64,000 nucleotides of DNA from Streptomyces clavifer (GCA_014651175.1 BMWJ01000002.1:496001-560000); one strand, 5' to 3'. Positions 18,033-26,813 are shown, counted from the stretch's first letter. Notes: generated by a model from the sequence alone, not told the origin. Numbers and translations: made by a program.

Positions 18033-19775
18033 TCAGGGGCGAGGGACGTTGCGGAGGTTGGAGCGTGCCATCTGGAGCATCCGCCCCACGCCTCCGTCCA
18101 GCACGATCTTGCTGGCGGAGAGGGCGAAGCCGGTGACCATGTCGGCGCTGATCTTCGGCGGAATGGACAGCGCGTTCGGGTCGGTGACCACATCGACGAG
18201 TGCGGGCCCCTTGTGCTTGAAGGCGTCCTTGAGGGCGCCCTCCAGTTGTTTGGGCTTCTCCACCCGCACACCGTAGGCTCCGGCGGCCCGGGCGACCGCC
18301 GCGAAGTCCGGGTTCTTGTAGGTCGTGCCGAACGAGGGCAGGCCCGCCACCAGCATCTCCAGCTCGACCATGCCGAGCGAGGAGTTGTTGAACAGGACGA
18401 CCTTCACCGGGAGGTTGTACTGGACGAGCGTGAGGAAGTCGCCCATCAGCATGGTGAATCCGCCGTCGCCGGACATCGACACGACCTGCCGGTTCCGGTC
18501 GGTGAACTGGGCCCCGATCGCCTGCGGCAGTGCGTTGGCCATGGAGCCGTGGCTGAACGAACCGATCACCCTCCGCCTGCCGTTCGGCGTGAGATAGCGG
18601 GCGGCCCACACGTTGCACATGCCGGTGTCGACGGTGAACACCGCGTCGTCGTCCGCGAGTTCGTCGAGCACGGCGGCGACGTACTCGGGATGGATCGGCA
18701 CGTGCTTCTCGACCTTGCGGGTGTACGCCTTGACCACGCCCTCCAGCGCGTCGGCGTGCTTCTTCAGCATCCGGTCGAGGAACTTGCGGTCGGTCTTGGC
18801 CCGCACCCTGGGTGTCAGGGCCCGCAGCGTCTCGCGCACATCGCCCCAGACCGCCAGATCGAGCTTGGACCGCCGCCCCAGGTGCTCGGGCCGCACATCG
18901 ACCTGGACGATCTTCACGTCGGTCGGCAGGAACGCGTTGTACGGGAAGTCGGTGCCCAGCAGGATCAGCAGATCGCACTCGTTGGTGGCCTCGTAGGCGG
19001 CACCGTAGCCGAGCAGACCGCTCATGCCGACGTCGTACGGGTTGTCGTACTGGATCCATTCCTTGCCGCGCAGCGCGTGGCCGACCGGCGCCTTCACGCG
19101 CTCGGCGAAGGCCATCACCTCGGCATGCGCGCCGGCCGTTCCGCTGCCGCAGAACAACGTCACCCGTTTGGCCTCGTCGACCATCCGGCAGAGCTTCTCG
19201 ATCTCCTCGTCGCCGGGCTTCACGGAGGGCCGCGAGGTGACCAGGGCGTGCTCGATGGACTTCTCGGGGGCCTGCTGGGAGGCGATGTCGCCGGGCATCG
19301 AGACGACGCTGACGCCGCCGCGGCCGATCGCGTGCTGGATGGCCGTCTGGAGCAGCCGCGGCATCTGCTGCGGGTTGGAGATCATCTCGTTGTAGTGGCT
19401 GCACTCCTGGAAGAGCAGTTCGGGATGGGTCTCCTGGAAGTAGCCGAGTCCGATCTCGCTCGACGGGATGTGCGACGCGAGGGCCAGCACGGGGGCCATC
19501 GAGCGGTGGGCGTCGTAGAGGCCGTTGATGAGGTGGAGATTGCCCGGGCCGCAGGATCCGGCGCAGACGGCCAGGCTCCCGGTGATCTGGGCCTCCGCAC
19601 CGGCCGCGAAGGCGGCGGTCTCCTCGTGCCTGACCTGGATCCACTCGACGGCTGCGTTCCGCCGGACGGCGTCGACGACGGGGTTCAGGCTGTCGCCGAC
19701 GACGCCGTACAGCCGCTTGACCCCCGCCCGCACGAGAATGTCGACGAACTGTTCCGACACGTTCTGCTTGGCCAT
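18033..19775 (-). CDS. poxB: Thiamine-diphosphate-dependent pyruvate dehydrogenase/oxidase (PoxB-like)
   Basis: A 580-residue ThDP enzyme of the PoxB type (E. coli PoxB has 572), expected to convert pyruvate to acetate and CO2, passing electrons via FAD to quinone. The N-terminal PYR domain has the cofactor-activating Glu in VRHEETAAFAAGAEAQ. The central domain shows FLPTDVKIVQVDVRPEHLG. The C-terminal PP domain has the ThDP motif GDGGFTML ending in VLFNN. Start ATG 19775 follows GAGAGGGTG. The C-terminal lipid-binding peptide of E. coli PoxB is not evident, so membrane activation may differ. It is monocistronic and ends 21 bp from the convergent barstar gene. Confidence 0.9.
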   Translation of the reverse strand: MAKQNVSEQFVDILVRAGVKRLYGVVGDSLNPVVDAVRRNAAVEWIQVRHEETAAFAAGAEAQITGSLAVCAGSCGPGNLHLINGLYDAHRSMAPVLALASHIPSSEIGLGYFQETHPELLFQECSHYNEMISNPQQMPRLLQTAIQHAIGRGGVSVVSMPGDIASQQAPEKSIEHALVTSRPSVKPGDEEIEKLCRMVDEAKRVTLFCGSGTAGAHAEVMAFAERVKAPVGHALRGKEWIQYDNPYDVGMSGLLGYGAAYEATNECDLLILLGTDFPYNAFLPTDVKIVQVDVRPEHLGRRSKLDLAVWGDVRETLRALTPRVRAKTDRKFLDRMLKKHADALEGVVKAYTRKVEKHVPIHPEYVAAVLDELADDDAVFTVDTGMCNVWAARYLTPNGRRRVIGSFSHGSMANALPQAIGAQFTDRNRQVVSMSGDGGFTMLMGDFLTLVQYNLPVKVVLFNNSSLGMVELEMLVAGLPSFGTTYKNPDFAAVARAAGAYGVRVEKPKQLEGALKDAFKHKGPALVDVVTDPNALSIPPKISADMVTGFALSASKIVLDGGVGRMLQMARSNLRNVPRP

Positions 19776-19855
19776 GGGTGCGCACCCTCTCTGTGTGTGC
19801 TCCGTGCACATGCGGCTGCCCCGCTACGGAGTCCATCAACCCATGGTGTGCGCGG

Positions 19856-21409
19856 TTACGCCTCCCAGACCGCGGCGCTCGTGCGGTCGTCGGCGTACCC
19901 CTTGATCCTGAGCTGGGTGTCGGCCAGGTAGGCGGGCAGGCCCGGCGGGCCCGTGGCCCAGCGTCGGGCGAGCTCCTCGGCGAGGACGGGCTCGCCGCGC
20001 ATCGGTCCGGCCAGTCCGCTGCCGCAGAGCAGCAGCGTGTCCCCGGCGCGGGCGACCGAGGCACGGAACCGGAAGGGCTCGGCGGGCGGCTGCGCGGGCT
20101 CCGCGGTGTACGGGGGCGGGGGTGTGGTGATCTGCAGATCCATCGTCAGCCTGTCCCCGCCCGGGCCCTCTTCGTCGGCCGTTGCGCCGGACGGCTCCGG
20201 GACGCGTGGTTCGAGGTCCTGCCAGACGCCGTCGCGGAGCCGGAAGAGGCCGCCGGCACCCATGCCGAAGAAGACCCGGGTGCGGCACTCCGGATCGGCG
20301 GGGAGGAGCAGACAGCGCAGCGCGGCGGTGTACGCGGTCGGTTCGAGGCCCAGTTCGGACGCGCGGGCGCGCAGCCTGCCGCTGGTGCGGTCGGTGAGGC
20401 GGTGCAGCCCCGATCTGAGGTCTCCCCGGCGGCCCGCCCTTATGTCGTCGGAGAGCCTGGTGTGGCTGCGGGCGACCGCACCGCCGATCCAGCGGCAGGC
20501 GTCGGCGGCGGCGAGGTGCGCGTGGCCCGAGGCCCTGGCTCCCCCGGCCACCGCGACCAGGATCAGCGCGTCGTCACCGGTACCGAAGCGCGCGGTGAGC
20601 AGGGCGTCACGGCGGGGCTCACCGCGGAAGCGCGCCGAGTCGCCGCGCACGGAGGCCGCCCGCAGCGTGTACGTGCCGTAGCGGGCCCCGTCCAGCACGG
20701 TGTCGGGGACGAGTCCGCCGATGTCGTCCGGGCCGGAGACCGGCAGCGCGGCGGGGTCGGCGTCATACGTCGGCGGCCGGTCCCCGAGGTGGCCGACGAC
20801 CGGGCGCGGCGGCTCGCCCTCCGGGGACACGTACGGGAATCCTGCGGGGGCCGGCGGCTCGGGCGGCGGCTCCGGATTCAGCGGCACCGCGAAGGTACGG
20901 GGCCCCGCCGGTCCGGACGGGGCCTCCCAGGGCGCGGGCACGGCCAGGGTGCGCGGCGGCGACGGGGCCGGGGGTACGGGGGGCGTGGAGCGCGCGGACG
21001 GCGCGGGGGATCGCTCCGGCGCGGAGGGCGCGGGCACAGGCTCCGGAGGGACCGGGGGCACGAAGGGCTGCTCCGGCGCGGAGCGTGCCGCGGGCGGCGC
21101 GCGGAATCGCTCCGGGGCGAATGGGGTCGAAGGTGCGGAAGGGGCAGGGGCCGCAGGTGCGCCACCCGGCGTGTCCCGTACTGCCGATCCCGGCCCGGGT
21201 GTGCGCGGGTCGGGCACCGGTACCGCCGTGACCGGGTGGTCCTGAGGGCCGGGCGGCCCGCTCACCGCGTCCGAGGCGGAGTCGAAGCGGTCGTCGAGAC
21301 TGTCGGGCGCGCTGCTCGGGCCCGTGTCCGGCGCGGTGTCGTCGTACAGCCTGCGCCACCAGTCGTCCTCGTGGGCGGCGGGCTTCTCCCCCTGCTGACT
21401 CATGCCCAT
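19856..21409 (-). CDS. Protein phosphatase 2C-like protein with long Pro-rich N-terminus
   Basis: A 517-residue protein. Residues 1-230 are Pro/Ala/Ser/Glu-rich and probably disordered. Residues 240-517 form a globular domain like those annotated as PP2C-like in Streptomyces (RAASVRGDSARFRGEPRRD, then GTGDDALILVAVAGGARASG, then LLLCGSGLAGP near the end). I could not identify the complete set of metal-binding aspartates of true PP2C phosphatases, so catalytic activity is uncertain. It may be a regulatory or pseudo-phosphatase. The ATG at 21409 has GGTGGA upstream; the ATG at 21403 is equally possible. No signal peptide. Confidence 0.65.
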   Translation of the reverse strand: MGMSQQGEKPAAHEDDWWRRLYDDTAPDTGPSSAPDSLDDRFDSASDAVSGPPGPQDHPVTAVPVPDPRTPGPGSAVRDTPGGAPAAPAPSAPSTPFAPERFRAPPAARSAPEQPFVPPVPPEPVPAPSAPERSPAPSARSTPPVPPAPSPPRTLAVPAPWEAPSGPAGPRTFAVPLNPEPPPEPPAPAGFPYVSPEGEPPRPVVGHLGDRPPTYDADPAALPVSGPDDIGGLVPDTVLDGARYGTYTLRAASVRGDSARFRGEPRRDALLTARFGTGDDALILVAVAGGARASGHAHLAAADACRWIGGAVARSHTRLSDDIRAGRRGDLRSGLHRLTDRTSGRLRARASELGLEPTAYTAALRCLLLPADPECRTRVFFGMGAGGLFRLRDGVWQDLEPRVPEPSGATADEEGPGGDRLTMDLQITTPPPPYTAEPAQPPAEPFRFRASVARAGDTLLLCGSGLAGPMRGEPVLAEELARRWATGPPGLPAYLADTQLRIKGYADDRTSAAVWEA

Positions 21410-21770
21410 ATTGTCCACCGCACAGGCCGCGCGAAAACGGGTCATCAGGAAAAGAGGCCCGGAAGTGAAGCCCGGGCGGGGGCGCGAGAAGGGTCCGCCG
21501 GGTGTCCCCACCCCCCACGGGAAGGTCACCCGGCGGCCCGGTCGGAATGCCCCGCGCGATGCCGGACGCATCGCCGTCCTCGGGCGATTGCGGCACAGAG
21601 CAGTACAAGCCGTTCGTAGGGAGCGGTAGTTGGTTCCGCTGTAACGCCACACTGGCAGAGTGCCTGCTGGTACGGGGCAGGATGACCCGGCGGATGAGCG
21701 CCGTGGCAGATTCCCGCCACGGCCGACGGGCGCAGCGATGTGCGATCACCACTCCGGGGAGGGCCCGAGG
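21410..21770. other. Divergent intergenic region with an extended hairpin
   Basis: 361 bp without a supported gene between the PP2C-like gene and a LuxR/TrmB-type regulator. It contains a perfect 10-bp inverted repeat (CCGCCGGGTG at 21495 and CACCCGGCGG at 21537) spaced by 32 bp. It must also hold both promoters; no confident -35/-10 pair was found. Confidence 0.6.
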
Positions 21771-22757
21771 ATGCTGGCAGCGATAGGTCTCGACGAGAGA
21801 CAGGAAGCGGCCTACCGCGCGCTGGTGGCGGCGGGAGCGGCGGAACTCTCCGATCTCGCACGCCGGCTGGCGCTGCCCGAGGCGGACACCGAGCGGGCGC
21901 TGCGCCGGCTGGAGCAGCAGGGGCTTGCGGCCCAGTCCTCGTCCCGGGCGGGCCGCTGGGTCGCGGCGCCTCCCGGGGTCGCTCTGGGTGCGCTGCTGAC
22001 GCAGCAGCGGCACGAGCTGGAGCAGGCCGAGCTGGCGTCGGTGCTGCTCGCCGAGGAGTACCGGGCGGAGGCGGCCGTCCCCGCGGTGCACGACCTGGTG
22101 GAGGTGGTGACCGGTGCGCGTGCCGTGGCCCACCGGTTCCACCAGCTGCAGCTGGGCGCGACCTCGGAGGTCTGCGCGCTGGTCACGGGCAAACCGATCG
22201 CGGTCACCGGCATGGAGAACGAGTCCGAGGAGCGCGCGACGATGCGCGGGGTGTCCTACCGGGTGGTCGTCGAGCGGGACGTGCTCTCGCTGCCGTCCGG
22301 GATCGTGGAGCTCTCGGCCGCGCTGAGCCGTGACGAGCAGTGCCGGGTGATCGACCGGGTGCCGACGAAACTGGTGGTCGCCGACGCGTCGCTCGCCCTG
22401 GTGCCGCTGACCGGACGGGGCGCCGAGCCCTCGGCTCTCGTCGTCCACGCCAGCGGGCTGCTGGAGTCGCTGATGGGGCTCTTCGAGGCCGTGTGGCGGG
22501 ATTCGATGCCGTTGCGGCTGGGCGAGGGCGGCATCCGGGAGGAGGACGGCCCCGGGCCGGATGCGACCGATCTGGAGATCCTTTCGCTGCTGCTGGCGGG
22601 TCTGACCGACGCGAGCGTGGCGAAGCAGCTGGAGCTGGGGCTGCGGACGGTCCAGCGGCGGGTGAAGGGGCTGATGGAGCTGACCGGGGTCTCCACCCGT
22701 CTGCAGCTGGGCTGGCACGCCTACGAACGGGGCTGGGTGGCCCGCGCTCCGCGCTGA
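21771..22757 (+). CDS. TrmB-like/LuxR-type helix-turn-helix regulator
   Basis: A 328-residue regulator with two DNA-binding-type modules. The N-terminal TrmB-like winged helix spans residues 1-60 (IGLDERQEAAYRALVAAG, then RRLEQQGLAA). A central phospholipase-D-like sensor region follows. The C-terminal LuxR/GerE helix-turn-helix is DLEILSLLLAGLTDASVAKQ plus GLRTVQRRVKGLMELTGVST. Start ATG 21771 follows GGGGAGGG. This layout is common in Streptomyces and often serves as a pathway-specific or developmental regulator. No target is evident among its neighbours. Confidence 0.85.
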   Translation: MLAAIGLDERQEAAYRALVAAGAAELSDLARRLALPEADTERALRRLEQQGLAAQSSSRAGRWVAAPPGVALGALLTQQRHELEQAELASVLLAEEYRAEAAVPAVHDLVEVVTGARAVAHRFHQLQLGATSEVCALVTGKPIAVTGMENESEERATMRGVSYRVVVERDVLSLPSGIVELSAALSRDEQCRVIDRVPTKLVVADASLALVPLTGRGAEPSALVVHASGLLESLMGLFEAVWRDSMPLRLGEGGIREEDGPGPDATDLEILSLLLAGLTDASVAKQLELGLRTVQRRVKGLMELTGVSTRLQLGWHAYERGWVARAPR

Positions 22758-22775
22758 CCGCACCGCGCCTTCCCT

Positions 22776-22807
22776 GGTCCTGCCCGTGGGCCCTGACGGG
22801 CAGGACC
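22776..22807 (+). terminator. Terminator after the LuxR/TrmB-type regulator
   Basis: A perfect 12-bp stem GGTCCTGCCCGT/ACGGGCAGGACC with an 8-nt loop, 19 bp after the stop codon and before the DUF456 gene. Confidence 0.78.
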
Positions 22808-22832
22808 GGACGGACTCCGGCAGGCTGGTCGA

Positions 22833-23315
22833 ATGAGTGTGTGGCAGCTCGTCGCTGTCGGGGCGGTGATGCTGCTCGGCCTGGTGGGCGTACTGGTGCC
22901 GGGCGTACCCGGCCGGGCGATCGTCTGGGCGGCGGTGCTGTGGTGGGCGTTGACGGACACGACGGCGGTCGCCTGGGGCGTCCTGATCGGGGCGACGTGC
23001 CTGATGCTGCTGAACCAGGCCCTGAAGGCGACGCTGCCCTCGCGCCGTCCGCGCGAGGCGGGGGCCCCGCGGAGGACGTTGGTGCTCGGCGGGCTCGCCG
23101 CGATCGCCGGATTCTTCGTGGTCCCGGTGGTGGGCGGGATCCTGGGGTACGTGGGTGCGATCTACGGCGCCGAGCGGCTGCGGCTGGGCAGCCACGGGGC
23201 GGGCTGGGCCTCGCTGAAGTCGGTGATGCGGACGACGGGCCACTCGGTGCTCCTGGAGCTCTACTGCTGCCTGATGGTGGCGGGGGCGTGGCTGGGCGCC
23301 GTGATCTGGGGCTGA
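22833..23315 (+). CDS. DUF456-family membrane protein
   Basis: A 160-residue integral membrane protein with four to five hydrophobic segments. The family motif LVGVLVPGVPGRAIVWAAVL lies in the first segment, and a Gly-rich VVPVVGGILGYVGAIYGAER segment in the centre. This matches DUF456 in length and pattern. Function is unknown for the family. ATG at 22833. It is separated from the upstream regulator by a terminator, and the downstream gene is convergent. Confidence 0.82.
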   Translation: MSVWQLVAVGAVMLLGLVGVLVPGVPGRAIVWAAVLWWALTDTTAVAWGVLIGATCLMLLNQALKATLPSRRPREAGAPRRTLVLGGLAAIAGFFVVPVVGGILGYVGAIYGAERLRLGSHGAGWASLKSVMRTTGHSVLLELYCCLMVAGAWLGAVIWG

Positions 23316-23398
23316 CCGTGGCGGGGCTCCTCACCGGGACCGACGACCTCGGCCGGCGTTGCGGCGAGGAGGTCGTCCGCATCCACCCGCCGGGGGAT

Positions 23399-24787
23399 TC
23401 ACGGCCGGGAACCCGACGCACCCTCCCGGGCGGACCACCCCGCGAGCTCGAGATGGCGCACGGCGTACGAGCGCCAGGGCCGCAGACCCTGGACGGCCGG
23501 CGTCCCGTACGGATCCACATCGGGGTCCCCCAGCGCCCGCATGCGGATCAGGGCTGCGGTCCGCGGTCCGGTGCCGGGCAGTCTCAGCAGCTCCTGCTCC
23601 GCCTCGTCCCGGTCGGCCCCGGCGTCCAGCCGTACCGTGCCGTCGGCCAGTGCGCCCGCGAGCGCACGCAGCGCGGGGTCGTCGACGCCGGCCAGCACGC
23701 CCGGCTCCGGAAAGACATGGGTGAGCCCTCCGCACGGCACGTCCAGGACCTTCCCGTACCGCTCGACCAGCTCACCGGCGGCCTCGGTGCCGACCAGGGC
23801 GCGCACGGCGAACTCCGCCGGGTCCGCCGAGCCCGGAGAGCGCAGCCCGGGGGTCGCAGCGACGAGCGGTGCCAGGCGCGGGTCCGCGCCCAGTGCCTCG
23901 TCGACGGCGTACGGATCGGCGTCCAGGTCGAGAAGGCGGCGCAGGCGCTGCACGGCGGTCGTCAGGTCGCGCAGGTCCGTCAGGTCGATCCGGGCCTCCA
24001 GCCAGGGCCCCGCGGACCTCTCGTCGACGGACACGGTGCCCGTGCCGTACGGCAGCCGCAGGGTGCGCCGGTAGGTACGGGCACCGGGGTCGCCGCTCAT
24101 CTCCTCGGTCCGGGCCACCGCCTCGGCCCCGAGGAGGTCGAACACCTCCCGGGCGGCGTACGGGCCGCGGTGGGCGAGCCGGAGCGGAATGCCGGCCCTG
24201 CGCCCTTCGCGTGCCGACGCCCCCAAGCCCGTCGCGGCCTCGGCGCGCAGGGCACTGGGGGTACGGGCGTAGATCTGCCGGATCGTCTCGTTGAACTGGC
24301 GCACACTCGCGAATCCGGACGCGAAGGCGATCTCGGTGACCGGCAGGTCCGTGGTCTGCAGCAGGACCCGCGCGGTGTGGGCGCGCTGGGCGCGCGCGAG
24401 GGCGACCGGACCGGCGCCCAGCTCGGCGGTGAGCTGACGCTGCACCTGACGGGCGCTGTAGCCGAGCCGGCCGGCCAGGCCCGGGACGCCCTCGCGGTCC
24501 ACCACGCCGTCACCGATCATGCGGACGGCGCGTCCGACGACATCGGCACGGACGTTCCAGTCGGCGGAGCCGGGCACGGCGTCCGGGCGGCATCGTCTGC
24601 ACGCCCGGAAGCCGTTGCCCTGCGCCGCGGCCGCGGTGGGGTAGAACCGCACGTTCTGCCGCTTGGGGGTGACGGCGGGGCAGCTCGGCCGGCAGTAGAT
24701 GCCGGTGGTCGCGACGGCGAAGAAGAACTCTCCGTCGAAGCGCGCGTCGCGGCTGCTCACCGCCTCGTACCTGGTCCGCTCATCCAT
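23399..24787 (-). CDS. Ada-AlkA DNA alkylation-repair fusion, AlkA catalytic loop apparently lost
   Basis: A 462-residue fusion. The N-terminal Ada domain has the zinc tetrad Cys32, Cys36, Cys63 and Cys66, with the same spacing as E. coli Ada (Cys38/42/69/72); Cys32 is the methyl-phosphotriester acceptor. An AraC helix-turn-helix follows (VTEIAFASGFASVRQFNETI). Then come an AlkA N-domain (RLAHRGPYAAREVFDLLGAE) and an HhH-GPD domain (LLRLPGTGPRTAALIRMRAL). After GDPDV, the expected FLPTDLGVR-type segment with the catalytic Asp is replaced by DPYGTPAVQGL running straight into RPWRSYAV. The glycosylase half may therefore be inactive. ATG at 24787. Confidence 0.88.
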   Translation of the reverse strand: MDERTRYEAVSSRDARFDGEFFFAVATTGIYCRPSCPAVTPKRQNVRFYPTAAAAQGNGFRACRRCRPDAVPGSADWNVRADVVGRAVRMIGDGVVDREGVPGLAGRLGYSARQVQRQLTAELGAGPVALARAQRAHTARVLLQTTDLPVTEIAFASGFASVRQFNETIRQIYARTPSALRAEAATGLGASAREGRRAGIPLRLAHRGPYAAREVFDLLGAEAVARTEEMSGDPGARTYRRTLRLPYGTGTVSVDERSAGPWLEARIDLTDLRDLTTAVQRLRRLLDLDADPYAVDEALGADPRLAPLVAATPGLRSPGSADPAEFAVRALVGTEAAGELVERYGKVLDVPCGGLTHVFPEPGVLAGVDDPALRALAGALADGTVRLDAGADRDEAEQELLRLPGTGPRTAALIRMRALGDPDVDPYGTPAVQGLRPWRSYAVRHLELAGWSAREGASGSRP

Positions 24788-24856
24788 CACAGGTCCAGTG
24801 TGCGCCGCCCCCGGCGGCGCACACTCGCGGATTTCGGACAGGGAGCCCGCCGGGCG

Positions 24857-26008
24857 CTACCGCATCCGGCCCTGCTTGACCGCCATGGCCGCCCGGCCCT
24901 CCGCTCCCCTGCGCTTCCATTCACGCAGGGTCTCGGTGCGCAGCCGGGCGTCGGTCTTCGCCGCGATGCGATGGTTCTCGCGGAGCAGCTTGCGGTAGCT
25001 CTCCAGACGTCGCACGGGCAGCGTCCCGTCCTCGATGGCGCCGAGAACGGCGCAGCCCGGCTCGGCCTCGTGGGCGCAGTCGTGGAAGCGGCACTGCTGC
25101 GCCAAGTCCTCGATCTCGGAGAAGACCTGGCCGACGCCCGCCTCCGCGTCCCACAGGCCGACCCCGCGCAGTCCCGGGGTGTCGATCAGCGTGCCGCCGC
25201 CGGGCAGGACGAGGAGGTTGCGCGTCGTGGTGGTGTGCCGGCCCTTGCCGTCCACGTCGCGCGCGGCCCGCACATCCATCACGTCCTCGCCGAGCAGGGT
25301 GTTGGCGAGGGTCGACTTGCCCGCGCCGGAGAGCCCGAGGAGCACACTCGTGCCACCGGCGACGATGGCCCCGAACACGTCGGTCCCCTCACCGGTGGCG
25401 GAGCTCACGGGCAGCACCTGCACGCCGGGGGCGATGCCTTCGATGTCGTCGACCAGATGGGACAGCGTGGTCACGTCGGGGACCAGATCGGCCTTGGTGA
25501 GCAGGACGAGCGGGTGTGCCTCGTACCGGTCGGCCTGCGTACCGTCGCCGAGCAGTGCGGCGCCGGCGGTGCTGGACATCGCCAGCGCGAGGAAACGCTC
25601 CAGGCGCCCGAGGTCCAGCTCGGCGGCGAGCGAGACGCAGATGACGATGTGATCGATGTTGGTGGCGAGCACCTGCCCCTCCGAGCGCTGCGACGACGTC
25701 GAGCGTACGAACGCGGTGCGCCGGGGCAGGAGCGTACGGACGAACTGCGGGTCACCGTCGGGATCGACGGCCACCCAGTCGCCGGTGCAGACGATCCGCA
25801 TCGGATCGCGGGGCACGACGAACGCGGTGTCCGCCCTGACCGTGCCGTCCGGGGTGACCACGTCGCACTGCCCGCGGTCCACGCGCACCACACGGCCGGG
25901 CAGGAGTCCCTGCTCGGCATACGGGGCGAACGCGGCAGCCCAGTCGTCGTCCCAGCCGTACGGGGCCAGCGGGTGCGACGGGGAACTACCGGGAATGGGG
26001 AAAGACAA
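24857..26008 (-). CDS. rsgA: Ribosome small-subunit-dependent GTPase A
   Basis: A 383-residue circularly permuted GTPase that acts in late 30S subunit maturation. An N-terminal OB-fold region is followed by the permuted G motifs: G4 LTKAD, G1 GLSGAGKST, then G3 DTPGLRG. The C-terminal zinc knuckle is CRFHDCAHEAEPGC. The start is TTG at 26008, with GAAGGG 7 nt upstream; no ATG or GTG fits better. That ribosome-binding site lies inside a perfect short hairpin (26014-26028), and a 22-codon ORF precedes it, suggesting translational control. The usual actinobacterial neighbour aroA is absent. Confidence 0.94.
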   Translation of the reverse strand: MSFPIPGSSPSHPLAPYGWDDDWAAAFAPYAEQGLLPGRVVRVDRGQCDVVTPDGTVRADTAFVVPRDPMRIVCTGDWVAVDPDGDPQFVRTLLPRRTAFVRSTSSQRSEGQVLATNIDHIVICVSLAAELDLGRLERFLALAMSSTAGAALLGDGTQADRYEAHPLVLLTKADLVPDVTTLSHLVDDIEGIAPGVQVLPVSSATGEGTDVFGAIVAGGTSVLLGLSGAGKSTLANTLLGEDVMDVRAARDVDGKGRHTTTTRNLLVLPGGGTLIDTPGLRGVGLWDAEAGVGQVFSEIEDLAQQCRFHDCAHEAEPGCAVLGAIEDGTLPVRRLESYRKLLRENHRIAAKTDARLRTETLREWKRRGAEGRAAMAVKQGRMR

Positions 26009-26013
26009 GGGAA

Positions 26014-26028
26014 ACCCTTCACAAGGGT
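26014..26028 (-). promoter_or_regulatory. Hairpin covering the rsgA ribosome-binding site
   Basis: On the minus strand ACCCTT-GTG-AAGGGT forms a perfect 6-bp stem with a 3-nt loop. The right arm contains the rsgA Shine-Dalgarno, so folding would limit initiation at the TTG start. Confidence 0.6.
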
Positions 26029-26071
26029 GGCCCCGGCAACGCGCGTTCGAGCGCGGAGAGAGAAGGTCGGG

Positions 26072-26140
26072 TCAGCCGGCGGCCACAGGAGTGGGAACGA
26101 TGCTCTTCGTGTGGGCGGTGCCCATCGCAACGACCGTCAT
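26072..26140 (-). CDS. Short upstream ORF (22 aa) in the rsgA leader
   Basis: A 22-codon ORF (begins MTVVAMGTAH, ends IVPTPVAAG) with a strong ribosome site (GGTGAGG) about 7 nt before its ATG at 26140. It stops 63 bp before rsgA. No signal peptide, Cys run or amino-acid run typical of attenuators is seen. I do not recognise it. Its ribosome site and its position before a hairpin-masked rsgA start suggest a leader ORF rather than chance. Confidence 0.5.
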   Translation of the reverse strand: MTVVAMGTAHTKSIVPTPVAAG

Positions 26141-26242
26141 CAATGTCCTCACCTCTCCTGTATCCGGCGTTCTCGTGCTCGTGCTCGGCCACACCATAGC
26201 CCGCGGGCGCCGGGCAGCGTTAAGGGTTTTCCGGTCCCTCCG

Positions 26243-26440
26243 TCAGCCGCGGCCGCCCAGGACCTCGCCGGAGGTGCGCGCCCCGGGGACGAGGACGCTC
26301 CTGGAGTGAGGGCGGGGCGCGGGACGCGGCATCCGCTCCGGGCCCTCGGCCGCCTCCCGCCATTCGGCGAGCAGCCGGTCGTAGATGGGCGTATCGGATT
26401 CCGGGCGCCAGGAGGGGGCGGGGCTGTCGTGCTGGTCCAT
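26243..26440 (-). CDS. Small hypothetical protein (65 aa) with SDTPIYDRLLAEW motif
   Basis: A short hydrophilic protein. The motif SDTPIYDRLLAEWREA resembles a recurring small-protein motif in Streptomyces (DTPIYDRLVAE, as in DUF6643-type proteins). The rest is Pro/Arg-rich and ends GEVLGGRG. ATG at 26440 has only a weak ribosome site. It sits upstream of the rsgA leader on the same strand, about 100 bp away. Function unknown. Reading-frame support comes mainly from the motif. Confidence 0.55.
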   Translation of the reverse strand: MDQHDSPAPSWRPESDTPIYDRLLAEWREAAEGPERMPRPAPRPHSRSVLVPGARTSGEVLGGRG

Positions 26441-26813
26441 GGAGATGCAGTACCCGAAGCCCGCGAGACCGTATCGGCTGTTGCGCCGACCGGCCCAAGC
26501 CCCCGGGCCCGTGCGGGCACACCGGACCCTGCCGCCGGGACGGACCGCGGCCGCCGGGCAGCCGGACGCCCCGCCGCATACGTGAGTTCGGACAGGACAG
26601 CCCCGTCGGTCCGGACAAGTCCGTTCGCGCACCGCCCTGTTGGCCCTCCGCCACGGGCCACACCCCTGCCCGCGGGACGCCGCCCATGACACGGACGGAC
26701 TACAGAACAAATATCCCCGACACGCCCACCATGGGTGGAACGGCGCGAAGCGGGGAGCAGGGGGAGGATCGTGAGATTAGGTCTCATACTTGTCTCACTC
26801 CTCTGGGGGCACC
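26441..26813. other. Intergenic region upstream of the alpha/beta hydrolase
   Basis: 373 bp with no supported gene. A small palindrome CGGAC-AA-GTCCG lies at 26612-26623. The last 60 bp are AT-richer and include CATACT near 26785, a plausible -10 for the plus-strand hydrolase, but no convincing -35 was seen. Confidence 0.5.

Noticed and set aside
23330-23375. GACGACCTC/GAGGTCGTC inverted repeat as a terminator for the DUF456 gene
   Set aside because: Loop of about 17 nt and location near the convergent gene end make it ambiguous; not listed as a feature.
22340-26689. A 1449-codon plus-strand frame
   Set aside because: It runs out of frame through the regulator and DUF456 genes and antisense to the Ada-AlkA and rsgA genes. 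No domain is visible.
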